From the IMG/VR virus record IMGVR_UViG_3300027759_000501, positions 1 to 21,170 of that record: 21,170 bases of DNA, one strand, 5' to 3'. Positions 13,336-20,665 of the stretch are shown here, one piece after another (within the stretch, counting starts at the first letter, position 1; every line of letters starts with the position of its first letter). Source of the DNA: a virus. The position numbers and the translations under genes were made by a program. The notes below the pieces were generated by a model. It was not told the DNA's origin, searched no databases, and saw nothing but the letters and a program-made list of their open reading frames with translations.

Positions 13336-13808
13336 GAGGATTTCGCCAGGATGCGGGTGAGGTAGAGGTCGAGCTGTGCCGCCATGGCACCAGCGACCTT
13401 CTCTTGCGTGGCATCGATCGCCGGGCGTATGTATGGTTGTGCAGGTGTCTTGCTTGTACCAAACTCAATTAGGTGAGAATAATTTGTTGGCACAGCTTCC
13501 ATGCTATACTTTTTGCCAGTCTTCTTGTTTGTCCTTTTGACTATTTTTCTATACCCTTTGAGCGGTCCGACTTTTGCTGTCTTGCTGCCAGTTTTACCCG
13601 TGATGATGAGCGTGATCGATTTAGTCAGTGCGCCTGAGTCTTTGCTTCTGGCCGCGAAACTCTTGGCAGATGTGCGAATGAGGATCGCGCCGGCGCGAAG
13701 CACTGATAGCTCGGCACCTTTGCGTAGCTTCTTGGGTAGTGCATCAATCTCCCGCAAGAGGTCGTTAAACTTCTTTTTCTCGATGGCGAGTGATTGTAGG
13801 GTAGCCAT
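13332..13808 (-). CDS. HK97 gp10-like connector/tail protein
   Basis: 158 residues, basic. The pattern LREIDALPKKLRKGAELSVLRAGAILIRTSAKSFAARS (about 18-55), later SHLIEFGTSKTPAQPYIRPAIDA (110-133) and a final helix is the HK97 gp10 family signature (EFGT...PAQPFLRPA). The family acts at the head-tail junction, often as a minor tail or neck protein. The ATG shares one base with the upstream stop. The middle (KTGSKTAKVGPLKGYRKIVKRTNKKTGKK) is Lys-rich, longer than in many relatives. Confidence 0.87.
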   Translation of the reverse strand: MATLQSLAIEKKKFNDLLREIDALPKKLRKGAELSVLRAGAILIRTSAKSFAARSKDSGALTKSITLIITGKTGSKTAKVGPLKGYRKIVKRTNKKTGKKYSMEAVPTNYSHLIEFGTSKTPAQPYIRPAIDATQEKVAGAMAAQLDLYLTRILAKSS

Positions 13809-14137
13809 TAGGAGAGCGATTGATAGGTCACGGTGTCGAGGAGGAGAGACGCCTGGCGGCCTTCCTCGGTGATGCCGGTGATGTTGAAAAATTTGCTGCG
13901 GTAGAGCAGTCGGTAGCCGGTGCTGGTGATGGTACGGTAGCGGATGCGAAATTGCTGGACCTCTGTGGCGCGGTCGGCGTCGGCGATGTCTACCTCGTTG
14001 GGTTTAGCTTTTGCGGTGACCAGCTCGGCCCACACCGTGGCGTGGTCAGACCATGTCTCGACTCTCGATCCGGTAGCGTCCTTGGAAAAGACGCGCACTT
14101 GGATGACGACGCGGCGGTCGAGCTTGCCCGGGTTCAT
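13808..14137 (-). CDS. Head closure protein (SPP1 gp16 / head-tail joining family)
   Basis: 109 residues from the ATG at 14137. MNPGKLDRRVVIQVRVFSKDATGSRVETWSDHATVWAELV is the standard opening of the phage head-tail joining family (beta barrel, head stopper). Then FRIRYRTITSTGYRLLYRSKFFNITGI, the equally typical middle, and a short end. A start three codons earlier (14146) is possible but the ATGA overlap at 14137-14134 decides the choice. Closes the connector after packaging. Fits between adaptor and gp10-like genes. Confidence 0.87.
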   Translation of the reverse strand: MNPGKLDRRVVIQVRVFSKDATGSRVETWSDHATVWAELVTAKAKPNEVDIADADRATEVQQFRIRYRTITSTGYRLLYRSKFFNITGITEEGRQASLLLDTVTYQSLS

Positions 14138-14769
14138 ACAAACCAACCTCCTATTTTCTGCTGCTCGATGAGTGCCTTGAGTGAGTAGGGTAGCTCGGCG
14201 GTGATGCTACCGATGACCACTGGCACACGGTTTTCGTATAGGTGAGCGGTGAGCAACTGGACCGCGTGGCGTTGTCCTGGCGTGACGGCCGACATGACTG
14301 TCTGGCCAGCGGTAAATGTGATCTGGATTGCGTCGACCCGGTCCTCGACCGTTGGCAGGTCGATGACAAACTGCACCATGCCTGGCAGCGAGCCGGTGAT
14401 GACGCGGTAGTCTGCCGATGAGATTGTCGTCAGTACATTGGATCCACTCGGGTAGTACTTGACGTGCGTCACCGAGGTCAGCGGCGACCTGTACAGGTTG
14501 ACGGTGTCGAGAAACTCTGGACCAGTCAGTCCGACCCATGAGTTAGCACTGACTCGGTGGTGACTGTGCATGGCCACACGGCCAGTGACGTTGTCGACGT
14601 ACTCACGGGCCACGCCGATGAGCGCCTCGATGTACGTTAAATCGTCCTCGGAATCCACCCGCAGATGCGCCGATGCCTGCTCGACAGAGATTGGCTCAGT
14701 GGTCGGCGGCGTGATCAGCGTATAGAACGGCCGCTGTGTGCGCGGCGGGGTATAGAACGGGTCAGACAT
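14134..14769 (-). CDS. Head-tail adaptor (gp6-like connector)
   Basis: 211 residues. After a Pro-rich start, PISVEQASAHLRVDSEDDLTYIEALIGVAREYVDNVTGR (about 27-64) is the gp6-like connector signature (four-helix adaptor bound under the portal). Then a beta-rich insert and ITFTAGQ, then GQRHAVQLLTAHLYENRVPV, the closing helix. Longer than the minimal HK97 gp6 family because of the beta part (DUF-type extension seen in many prophages). ATG overlaps the preceding stop by eight bases. The next gene begins at its stop. Confidence 0.86.
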   Translation of the reverse strand: MSDPFYTPPRTQRPFYTLITPPTTEPISVEQASAHLRVDSEDDLTYIEALIGVAREYVDNVTGRVAMHSHHRVSANSWVGLTGPEFLDTVNLYRSPLTSVTHVKYYPSGSNVLTTISSADYRVITGSLPGMVQFVIDLPTVEDRVDAIQITFTAGQTVMSAVTPGQRHAVQLLTAHLYENRVPVVIGSITAELPYSLKALIEQQKIGGWFV

Positions 14770-14959
14770 TTAGCGAGGCGTTTTCTGTTTTTGGCTTTGC
14801 CGCAGCGGTTTCGCGCTGTGCTTTCGCCGGGGTAATGAATGCAACAGCGTCGCCGTCTGCCACCGCGATTGCGGCGGCGAGGTGGTCCATGTCATGCACT
14901 GAGCCTTGCTCACGGTGGATGCCCTGGACACATACGGTTCTGACGAATTGCACTAGCAT
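14762..14959 (-). CDS. Small head-region protein (65 aa)
   Basis: A 65-residue protein between major capsid and adaptor. The start MLVQFVRTVCVQGIHREQGSVHDMDHLAAAIAVADGDAVAF follows a pattern common to small phage head-region proteins (a beta hairpin, then a loop, helix and a GDA-type turn). The C-terminus is Ala/Lys rich and probably disordered. No function established. The longer frame to 14998 would include the hairpin region; the ATG at 14959 fits better. Confidence 0.7.
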   Translation of the reverse strand: MLVQFVRTVCVQGIHREQGSVHDMDHLAAAIAVADGDAVAFITPAKAQRETAAAKPKTENASLNV

Positions 14960-14972
14960 ATAGGAAAGTGAA

Positions 14973-15000
14973 AGGTGGACCGGTGTTACCCGATCCACCT
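14973..15000 (-). terminator. Strong 11-bp hairpin after the major capsid gene
   Basis: In the mRNA the arms pair AGGUGGA with UCCACCU, continue with one U-G wobble and three G-C pairs, and close a six-base loop (GUAACA). It begins 12 bases after the capsid stop (15013-15015). The tract after it is UUUCACUUUCC rather than a clean U-run, so it is a weak or partial terminator, or a 3'-end stabiliser for capsid mRNA. It would form less well in plus-strand RNA, where the wobble becomes a C-A mismatch, which supports a leftward role. It ends 13 bases before the next ATG. Confidence 0.5.
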
Positions 15001-15012
15001 AGTAGGTGTTAA

Positions 15013-16314
15013 TTAAGCACCGAGCGCATCAAGTTGCGCCGCAAACGATTTCGGACGGACAACACCGCCGTCGTAGTAGGTCGAGGCGACGAGCGAATAG
15101 ATGCCGCTGATCGCGTTGGTCTTGTCGCGGACCATCTCGAGGGAAACACCACCCCAGTAACCTACGACATAGTCAGCGAAGTTGCCGAAGAAGATCGCCG
15201 ATGCGAGCGAGCTGGATCCTTTGGTAAGGGTCCGGCTGACGGCATTGGTGAACAATGGTGTGTAACCATTAAGCAATCCGCTGTCGCCCAGTATGAACCG
15301 GTCGCCATAGGTTGCATTGATGGCCGTGCTTTTGAGCTTACCGCGAATTTGTCCATTGGACACATAGTGCAAGTTGCCGAGCAATGCGTTTGCAGTGTCT
15401 ACCGCTGTCTCAAGCGCAACGAGTCCTGCGACCGTTGGTGCGAGTCCGTTAGTGCCACCTGCATAGGATCCAATGCCCGAGGTGCCAGCGATGCCATTGG
15501 CCTCGTTGGTGCCGGAGCCGTGGAAGAATGCCGCTTCTTGTGTGGCACCCATTTGCGTAGCGAGGTGACCGCGAAGGATCGTCTCAATGGCAACTGAGGA
15601 TTGCAGAAGCAAACGCTCGCTGATGTCGATGTAGGCTGGCAAACGCTTAGGCGTAAGCTGAAGCATAGAGGTCGTCGGAGATACTTCGTCGGAGGTTCCG
15701 TTTTCTGCTTTTCCTGCGGCGGCGGTACCAGCGATGAGGCGTGGCAAGTCGAGGTTGCCAGTGAGTCCCTCAAGCACCGTGGCACCTGCTAGACGCATAA
15801 CCGACGCGTTGAAGAAGTCGTCGAGCAATCCACGCTTTTCAACTTGGATCGTGTTGCCGCCTTCACCACCGGAGGATCCGGTCGCTGTCATGTCGCGGTT
15901 TTCACGGCGGACTAGGAGACGCGGCAGAAGGATGCCACCGGCGCTGATGCCTGCGGAACGAGCTTCTGTTTCGCCTTCGCGGATCATCTCGGCCTCGATG
16001 CCGTCGATGACTGTGGCACCGCCCTTTGCGGAGCGGTAGAGGTGGTTCAAGACCTTGTTAAAGTCGAACGTGTTGACATCGCGTTGTTCACCGGTATTCA
16101 ACACCGGAGTGCTGCGTGTTGCGCCTTCGCGTTGCATTTGGCGGACCTCTGCGTCGATCGATGCAGTGAGTCCGTCGATGTCACCTTCCATGGCGCGGAT
16201 CTTCGTTTCCTCGTCAGGTGTTAGTGAGCGGTTTTGAGTCCCGACGAAGTCGAGGATTTCGCGTACTTGCTTCATCAGCGAGCCGCGCTTTTCTTGCAGT
16301 TCTTTTAGTTTCAT
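15013..16314 (-). CDS. Major capsid protein (HK97 fold) with N-terminal scaffold domain
   Basis: 433 residues. Residues 1-70 are a charged coiled coil (LKELQEKRGSLMKQVREILDF; DEETKIRAMEGDIDGLTASIDAEVRQMQ), the delta domain that acts as internal scaffold and is removed by the protease encoded next door. The body then shows capsid hallmarks: EARSAGISAGGILLPRLL, LPRLIAGTAAAGKAENGTSDEVSPTTSMLQLTPKRLPAYIDISERLL, and GSGTNEANGIAG. The start at 16314 follows the hairpin leader; an upstream extension to 16383 is shadow. Several Lys and Asn could form HK97-type cross-links but that cannot be decided here. Confidence 0.93.
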   Translation of the reverse strand: MKLKELQEKRGSLMKQVREILDFVGTQNRSLTPDEETKIRAMEGDIDGLTASIDAEVRQMQREGATRSTPVLNTGEQRDVNTFDFNKVLNHLYRSAKGGATVIDGIEAEMIREGETEARSAGISAGGILLPRLLVRRENRDMTATGSSGGEGGNTIQVEKRGLLDDFFNASVMRLAGATVLEGLTGNLDLPRLIAGTAAAGKAENGTSDEVSPTTSMLQLTPKRLPAYIDISERLLLQSSVAIETILRGHLATQMGATQEAAFFHGSGTNEANGIAGTSGIGSYAGGTNGLAPTVAGLVALETAVDTANALLGNLHYVSNGQIRGKLKSTAINATYGDRFILGDSGLLNGYTPLFTNAVSRTLTKGSSSLASAIFFGNFADYVVGYWGGVSLEMVRDKTNAISGIYSLVASTYYDGGVVRPKSFAAQLDALGA

Positions 16315-16322
16315 GTGGTGGG

Positions 16323-16342
16323 CGTCTGCTTCACAGCAGTCG
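16323..16342 (-). promoter_or_regulatory. Leader hairpin (GUGA loop) before the major capsid gene
   Basis: mRNA stem CUGCU/AGCAG with GUGA loop, A-A mismatch, then G-C and C-G pairs below. Preceded by an A-rich tract just after the protease stop (CTAACAAAAC). The 18-mer is identical to that before the major tail gene and ends the same 9 bases before ATG. The spacer GCCCACCAC lacks any Shine-Dalgarno. The lower stem differs from the tail copy by a pair change (C-G for U-A). Confidence 0.7.
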
Positions 16343-16355
16343 TATTTTTGTTTTG

Positions 16356-17030
16356 TTAGACGGCAGGCTTGCTGATGCCCCACCGTCGCTGCCAGTGACT
16401 TAGGGAGTGGTTTTCAAGAGGTGCCGGGGTCGGCGTTTCCTCTAGTTGAAAATCTTTGATGAGAGTGGTGATCGAGCGGACATCGACCTCGGTGTCCTCG
16501 TAGGCCGGGTAGGTCACCGGCGAGACATCGTAGAGGCGCGATACCTTGGTGATGGTGCGCTCAAAGACCGTGACGCCGTTTTTGTCCATGGTTTCAACCC
16601 AGCTTTGTCCGTCCTTTGAGACGGTGAAACTGAACGAGCTTTGATCGATGTCACCGCGCCGAAGAGAGACGAGAAGGTCGCGACCGACTTGCGTGTCCGG
16701 TGCTTCAAACATGTAGCTCAGACCGATGTCATCGATGCCGAGCGTGAGAGTTCCTTCACCATTTTTTGACCGAGCCAGAATCAAATCTGCCTCATGGTTG
16801 AAGAGTGCGCGGACATCATCTAGCAGCACATCGTCGAATGCACCTGGTGCGATCGTTTCGTAGAATTGCCGCTCGGGATCTCCGAGGTTGCCTGAGCGAG
16901 AATTGAATTTCGCTGCGTAGCCGAAGATGATGTTGCTCTGCTCGCTGTCACCGATGGCGCGTAGCTCGATGGGTGCCGTGAGTCGGCGTGACTCGCGGCC
17001 TCCGAGAGTGATGGTTTGGAGAGTCTTCAT
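16356..17030 (-). CDS. Prohead maturation protease (HK97 U35 family)
   Basis: 224 residues. Serine protease with herpes-assemblin-like fold that trims the capsid scaffold domain. Visible: IIFGYAAKFNSRSGNL, then ETIAPGAFDDVL, then the catalytic His in RALFNHEADLILARS (His about 78), then DQSSFSFTVSKDGQSW (Ser about 132), all standard for the family. The start at 17030 overlaps the portal stop as ATGA; a longer frame to 17384 is Arg-rich shadow. The C-terminal ~40 residues are Pro/Glu rich and likely autocleaved. Ends 41 bases before the capsid start, leaving the leader hairpin. Confidence 0.9.
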   Translation of the reverse strand: MKTLQTITLGGRESRRLTAPIELRAIGDSEQSNIIFGYAAKFNSRSGNLGDPERQFYETIAPGAFDDVLLDDVRALFNHEADLILARSKNGEGTLTLGIDDIGLSYMFEAPDTQVGRDLLVSLRRGDIDQSSFSFTVSKDGQSWVETMDKNGVTVFERTITKVSRLYDVSPVTYPAYEDTEVDVRSITTLIKDFQLEETPTPAPLENHSLSHWQRRWGISKPAV

Positions 17031-18337
17031 GGTGCGGCGGGTGCGGGTTCGGTGGCCTTCGCTTGTGCGGCTCCACCGGTGTTGTTGAATGGCAGCGCGT
17101 AGTCGTCGCCGCCGTCTGTTGGTGCGATGCGGCGTTCGTCGATGCGCTCGCGGATGTCGTTGACCGAGTAGACGCCGATGCCGCGCATCGTCTGGAAGTA
17201 GGCCGCCTTGGATGCGAGGTCGGCATTCGCCAGGGCGTCGCGGTCGAAGCGGAAATAGAATCCCGACTGCTGCTCTTGAGTGGTAAGCAATGTCATGGCC
17301 ATCGACTGCTCCCACGCGACGAGGTGCGGATCCAAGCAGTTGTTCAAGAATCCGAGCGTCTGCTGCTCGATGCCGGTCCCCCATGTGGTCGAGGCCGTAG
17401 AGTCGCCGACCATGAAGGGCGGGATGCCGTAGAACCGTGCGATCTCCTGCAACTCGAAGCGGCGGGATCCGAGAAACTCGGCGTCCACCATGCTCATGCC
17501 GTTGGTCTGTTTGAAATCAAAACCACCGTGCATGATCGGGACGCGACCAGCATTTTTTGCACCGGCGGTGTTGCGGTCCCACTCGGTCCGAGCGTCTTCC
17601 ATCTGCTTTGATGAAAGCGCCTGTGGTGCGACTAGGTAGCCCGGGAAGTGGGTGCCTTCGCGCATGAGTTTGCCAGCGGCCTCGGTCTGTGCCAGGCAGG
17701 TGCCAATCGACTCGCGCAGCATGCGGATCGGTGAGACGCCCTCGATGCCGTCGCGGCTGATGCCTCGCACATGTAGGATGTCGTGGCGGGTGAGAATGTC
17801 CTTGGTGCCTTTGACCTCATAGGAAATATAGCACTCGCCATTTGGACGCATCACCTTGCGCGGTGTTACATCGTTGGGGTTGAGCCACTGGATCGCCCGT
17901 GGCTCACCGAACGGGTCACGGTAGACCCGAGCGTAGCCATTGCCGCCGAGGCCCTTCGATACTTCCATGAGTTGGCGTAGCTCGAATGTAGTGTGCAGCT
18001 CGGACGGGATGCCACCGATGCACCGAATGCCTGGGTGATCGGTGACTTCAAGCGGTCCGTCGGGTGTGTCGCGGTATAGATAAATCGGGAGCTTCGCGAT
18101 CATGTCGGCCAGCAGTCGGACGCAGGCCGTAACAGCGGCGACGTTCAGCGCAGTGTTCTCAGTAACAACTGCACCGGACGCCGCCGGAGTGCTGATAAGG
18201 TGCAGGATGCCGTTTTGTAAGTCATTGCTAGAACGCGACTCACGTTGGTTTTTGCCACGAAATGACAAGCCAGTCATCGCGCTGATATTCGCGAATGATA
18301 GTACTCCCCTGCTCTTATTAAGTATGTTTCGCAACAT
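17027..18337 (-). CDS. Portal protein (HK97 family)
   Basis: 436 residues. Recognisable blocks: NTALNVAAVTACVRLLADMIAKLPIYLYRD (about 60-90), QLMEVSKGLGGNGYARVYRD, IQWLNPNDVTPRK, ILHVRGISRDGIEGVSPIRMLRESIG, and the stem region FGIPPFMVG-like ARFYGIPPFMVGDSTASTTWGTGIEQQTLGFLNNCLDP. It forms the dodecameric portal where the head-to-tail connector and terminase dock. The C-terminus is Ala/Pro-rich. The first ATG coincides with a hairpin; Met21 (18277) is an alternative start. The gene's first 80 bases are AT-rich. The divergent lipoprotein gene starts 64 bases upstream. Confidence 0.91.
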   Translation of the reverse strand: MLRNILNKSRGVLSFANISAMTGLSFRGKNQRESRSSNDLQNGILHLISTPAASGAVVTENTALNVAAVTACVRLLADMIAKLPIYLYRDTPDGPLEVTDHPGIRCIGGIPSELHTTFELRQLMEVSKGLGGNGYARVYRDPFGEPRAIQWLNPNDVTPRKVMRPNGECYISYEVKGTKDILTRHDILHVRGISRDGIEGVSPIRMLRESIGTCLAQTEAAGKLMREGTHFPGYLVAPQALSSKQMEDARTEWDRNTAGAKNAGRVPIMHGGFDFKQTNGMSMVDAEFLGSRRFELQEIARFYGIPPFMVGDSTASTTWGTGIEQQTLGFLNNCLDPHLVAWEQSMAMTLLTTQEQQSGFYFRFDRDALANADLASKAAYFQTMRGIGVYSVNDIRERIDERRIAPTDGGDDYALPFNNTGGAAQAKATEPAPAAP

Positions 18338-18341
18338 TCTT
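18320..18341 (-). promoter_or_regulatory. Start-site hairpin (GCGA loop) at the portal gene
   Basis: mRNA stem AUGUU/AACAU with GCGA loop, an A-A mismatch and then three more pairs (AAG with CUU). The 5' arm begins with the portal AUG itself, so folding would hide the start. The core is nearly identical to that at terS (one base differs, in the loop, which stays GNRA). It resembles the capsid/tail leaders in layout. Confidence 0.6.
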
Positions 18342-18388
18342 GGACGCTATGCTGTATTAAAATTATAGACTTGTCAAGCTGATAGCAT

Positions 18389-18394
18389 TATAAT
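18389..18394 (+). promoter_or_regulatory. -10 box TATAAT for the lipoprotein gene
   Basis: A perfect TATAAT lies 7 bases before the ATG of the plus-strand gene in AT-rich DNA. The nearest TTGTCA (18371-18376) is only 12 bases away, too close for a standard -35; the 17-base position holds TAGACT. The spacing implies a start of transcription at or next to the ATG, so a leaderless mRNA is possible. Confidence 0.45.
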
Positions 18395-18401
18395 CACAGG
18401 T

Positions 18402-18788
18402 ATGAAAAAATTATTGGCACTATATTTCCTAGTGGTCGGGTGTTCGACAACTCCGAGAAACCCCGAGAAATATGTAGAATGGGAAAACAACTCGTGCTTG
18501 CCCACTGCGATCACCATGCGTTATGGGTTGAGAAACTCGACGAAGTGGTCCGAGGTGTTGCTGTACCAATACACATCGTTGAAGACTGGCGAAGTGAAAG
18601 GTCACGCCGTCTGTGCATACATTTACCCGGTCGGGTCCAATAAACTCTGGGTGTATGACTACGAAGGAAGCACCAGAATCAAAGCATACATCAATGACCC
18701 GATGATGATTGCCCAGCTTGCTGAGGTTGCCCGTGGTCGCCTACACCACCAAGTGTCTGAGGCTGAGTATTTAAAAGACAAAGAATGA
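18402..18788 (+). CDS. Lipoprotein with Cys-His-Asp papain-like motif (moron)
   Basis: 128 residues, the only plus-strand gene in the structural region, placed between portal and terminase. Residues 1-14 form a lipoprotein signal (MKKLLALYFLVVGC; lipobox VVGC, Cys14). The mature part has NNSCLPTAITMRYGLR (Cys32), GHAVCAYIYPVGS (His68) and VYDYEG (Asp86), the order and spacing of a papain-like (C39/transglutaminase-like) cysteine peptidase fold, here short. Surface lipoproteins in such spots are often lysogenic-conversion genes, for example superinfection exclusion or envelope modification; that role is inference. Its 3' end overlaps terL by 18 bases convergently, which suggests old rather than recent insertion. 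Confidence 0.8.
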   Translation: MKKLLALYFLVVGCSTTPRNPEKYVEWENNSCLPTAITMRYGLRNSTKWSEVLLYQYTSLKTGEVKGHAVCAYIYPVGSNKLWVYDYEGSTRIKAYINDPMMIAQLAEVARGRLHHQVSEAEYLKDKE

Positions 18789-20468
18789 TCCCGCGACATC
18801 TTCCGGTCTTGTCATTGCTCTACCTATAGCCATGAGCGCTGCGACAACTGGGTCAATTTTGTTTTGCGCGGTGTCCTTGTTTGGGTACACGTTGTCCTTG
18901 CAGTCGTAGCGGCCGGTGACGTTACCGATCGCCCAGGCTAGCACTGGGTCGCCATCGTGGATGATGCGGCCGCTGCGGATGAGTGCGTCGAGTTGCTTCA
19001 TCGGCTCGGACATGGTCAGCACCGTGTTCCTATACTCGACCACCGGAATGCCTTCGCGTTGTAGCGCTGGGAAAACTCCCCATGCTCGGTTTGGGTCGCT
19101 CGGCATTTCAAGTACCTGGTATTCGCGGCACAGGTCGATCGCGTCGTGTTTGAAATTCTCAAGGTCGGTGACGTCTTCACCGGCGGACTCGATGTGTCCT
19201 TTGATCTGCCAGTTCCGGTAGTGCTGGTTCTCGGGTAGATCGAGCGTGGTTGCTGGCAGGTAGTACTTGCCGAATAGTACATAGCGCTTATCTGGCAGGC
19301 AGAACAACTGCATGAGCGCCACAAGGTCGTGTTTGCTGGCTAGGTCACCGGCTAGGTAGCATGGGTATTCTTTGTAGTCCTCGCGGGTGCCAGCAATGCC
19401 GAGCTTGTTCCAGTCGGACACGTTGAAGAATCCATCCTTGGCGCTGACCCACTGGTTAAGGTATTTTGTTTTGAATGCTGATTGCTTGCTAGCATTTTGC
19501 TGTGCCACTTTCAGCTCGGCCATGATCCGGTCGGCGTTGATTGATATACCGAAATTTGGGTTGGCTTTGACCAGCGCCGCTTCGCAGTCCCACCTATCTC
19601 CGTCATCGATGGTCCAGATGATGGCAAAGCAGTTCTCATCCTCGAACCCGCCGGTGTTCTCTAGCAGTCGCTCGCAGGATTTCCAATCCTCGCGGCATGG
19701 TCCCGCAGTGTCGGCACCTGCGGTCGAGATCACCAGGCTGAGTGGTTGGTCACGAGCGCCCATGCCCGTCTCCATCGTGTCGACGAGATCGCTGGTTTTG
19801 TGTTCGTGATACTCGTCGATGATCGCGCAGTGCGGCGACGATCCATCACCCGGCTTACCGATCACCGGAATGAATTTTGAATTGTCTCGCTCGATGATCA
19901 GTGACTGCGCGTTGATCGTAATGCCTAGCCCGGGTGCAAGTTGCGGGTGACTGATCGCCATTTGCCTCGCCGGTCCGAATACCTCCCACGCCTGCTTCTC
20001 GGATGTAGCACCAGAGTATACTTCAGATCCATGCTCGCCGTCCTTGGCTAGCATGTACATGCCGATGCCAGCGCCGATGATCGACTTGCCATTTTTACGC
20101 GGCACATAGATGCGAGCTTTCTGATACCTGCGCTTGCCATTAGACTTCTTGACCCACCCGAATATAGAGCATAGCACAAACTGCTGCCACGGTTCTAGCT
20201 TGATCGTTTGAGGTAGCCGGGTGATCGGGTCCGGCTTTGCCCACTTACCTTTGACGTGTGGCAGTAGTTCGATAAACCTACAGACATGCTCCGCCTTGTC
20301 CTTATTGTAGATGTAGGGAAATGACTTGGTGATCGATGACGCGGTGTCGCGCACATGCCGCTCGCATGCTAGTCTCACCCATTTGCATGCGGTAACTTTT
20401 CCTTTCAGCACATCGGCGACGTACTTCGCCGCCGCCCGACTGTGCGGGTGCTTGACTACTGGTCGCAC
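18771..20468 (-). CDS. terL: Terminase large subunit
   Basis: 565 residues of the HK97-type terminase family (ATPase plus nuclease), which packages DNA through the portal. Walker A is PRKNGKS (123-129), Walker B with catalytic Glu is AIIDEYHEH (Asp218, Glu219), coupling segment STAG (248-251), and nuclease Asp in YLAGDLASKHD (Asp375), with a second in EMPSDPNRAWG (Asp458) and NKIDPVVAALMA (Asp539). All key residues are present. It starts with GTG at 20468, overlapping the small gene before it by 13 bases. Its last 18 bases overlap the convergent lipoprotein gene. Confidence 0.94.
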   Translation of the reverse strand: MRPVVKHPHSRAAAKYVADVLKGKVTACKWVRLACERHVRDTASSITKSFPYIYNKDKAEHVCRFIELLPHVKGKWAKPDPITRLPQTIKLEPWQQFVLCSIFGWVKKSNGKRRYQKARIYVPRKNGKSIIGAGIGMYMLAKDGEHGSEVYSGATSEKQAWEVFGPARQMAISHPQLAPGLGITINAQSLIIERDNSKFIPVIGKPGDGSSPHCAIIDEYHEHKTSDLVDTMETGMGARDQPLSLVISTAGADTAGPCREDWKSCERLLENTGGFEDENCFAIIWTIDDGDRWDCEAALVKANPNFGISINADRIMAELKVAQQNASKQSAFKTKYLNQWVSAKDGFFNVSDWNKLGIAGTREDYKEYPCYLAGDLASKHDLVALMQLFCLPDKRYVLFGKYYLPATTLDLPENQHYRNWQIKGHIESAGEDVTDLENFKHDAIDLCREYQVLEMPSDPNRAWGVFPALQREGIPVVEYRNTVLTMSEPMKQLDALIRSGRIIHDGDPVLAWAIGNVTGRYDCKDNVYPNKDTAQNKIDPVVAALMAIGRAMTRPEDVAGSFFVF

Positions 20469-20665
20469 TGGGGATCGGCACAGTCGCCGTGGTTCTCGGT
20501 TTGGAATCCACCGTCACCCAGGTACCGGTGACCGTCGACGATTTGTCCTGGTCGAATCGGCTCGGTAGGTTCGCCGGGTTTGACAACGCCGGCCGCGAAG
20601 ATGCGCTCGTAAGCTGAGCGGAATTTCTCGCCGTCGACCGCCCGAGGTTTCGACCCTTTGCTCAT
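20456..20665 (-). CDS. Small unknown protein between terminase subunits (69 aa)
   Basis: A 69-residue protein starting MSKGSKPRAVDGEKFRSAYERIF. The opening and the later GQIVDGHRYLGDGGF look like a small conserved phage protein, without a known function. The C-terminus has CADPQCDQ, a C-x(4)-C pair. The start overlaps the terS stop (ATGA) and its stop lies inside the terL start region (13-base overlap). A helper of terminase assembly is possible from position only. Confidence 0.7.
   Translation of the reverse strand: MSKGSKPRAVDGEKFRSAYERIFAAGVVKPGEPTEPIRPGQIVDGHRYLGDGGFQTENHGDCADPQCDQ

Noticed and set aside
15034-15597. 187-codon open frame on the plus strand inside the capsid gene
   Set aside because: Shadow of the major capsid gene; Cys/Arg-rich, no family pattern, no start signal, and the minus-strand gene is firm.
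12913-16342. The capsid and tail leader hairpins as intrinsic terminators
   Set aside because: No U-run follows either stem; both are followed directly by a 9-base gap and a start codon.
17063-17611. 182-codon plus-strand frame inside the portal gene
   Set aside because: Antisense to a clear portal protein with biased Val/Leu/Arg composition; no supporting motif.
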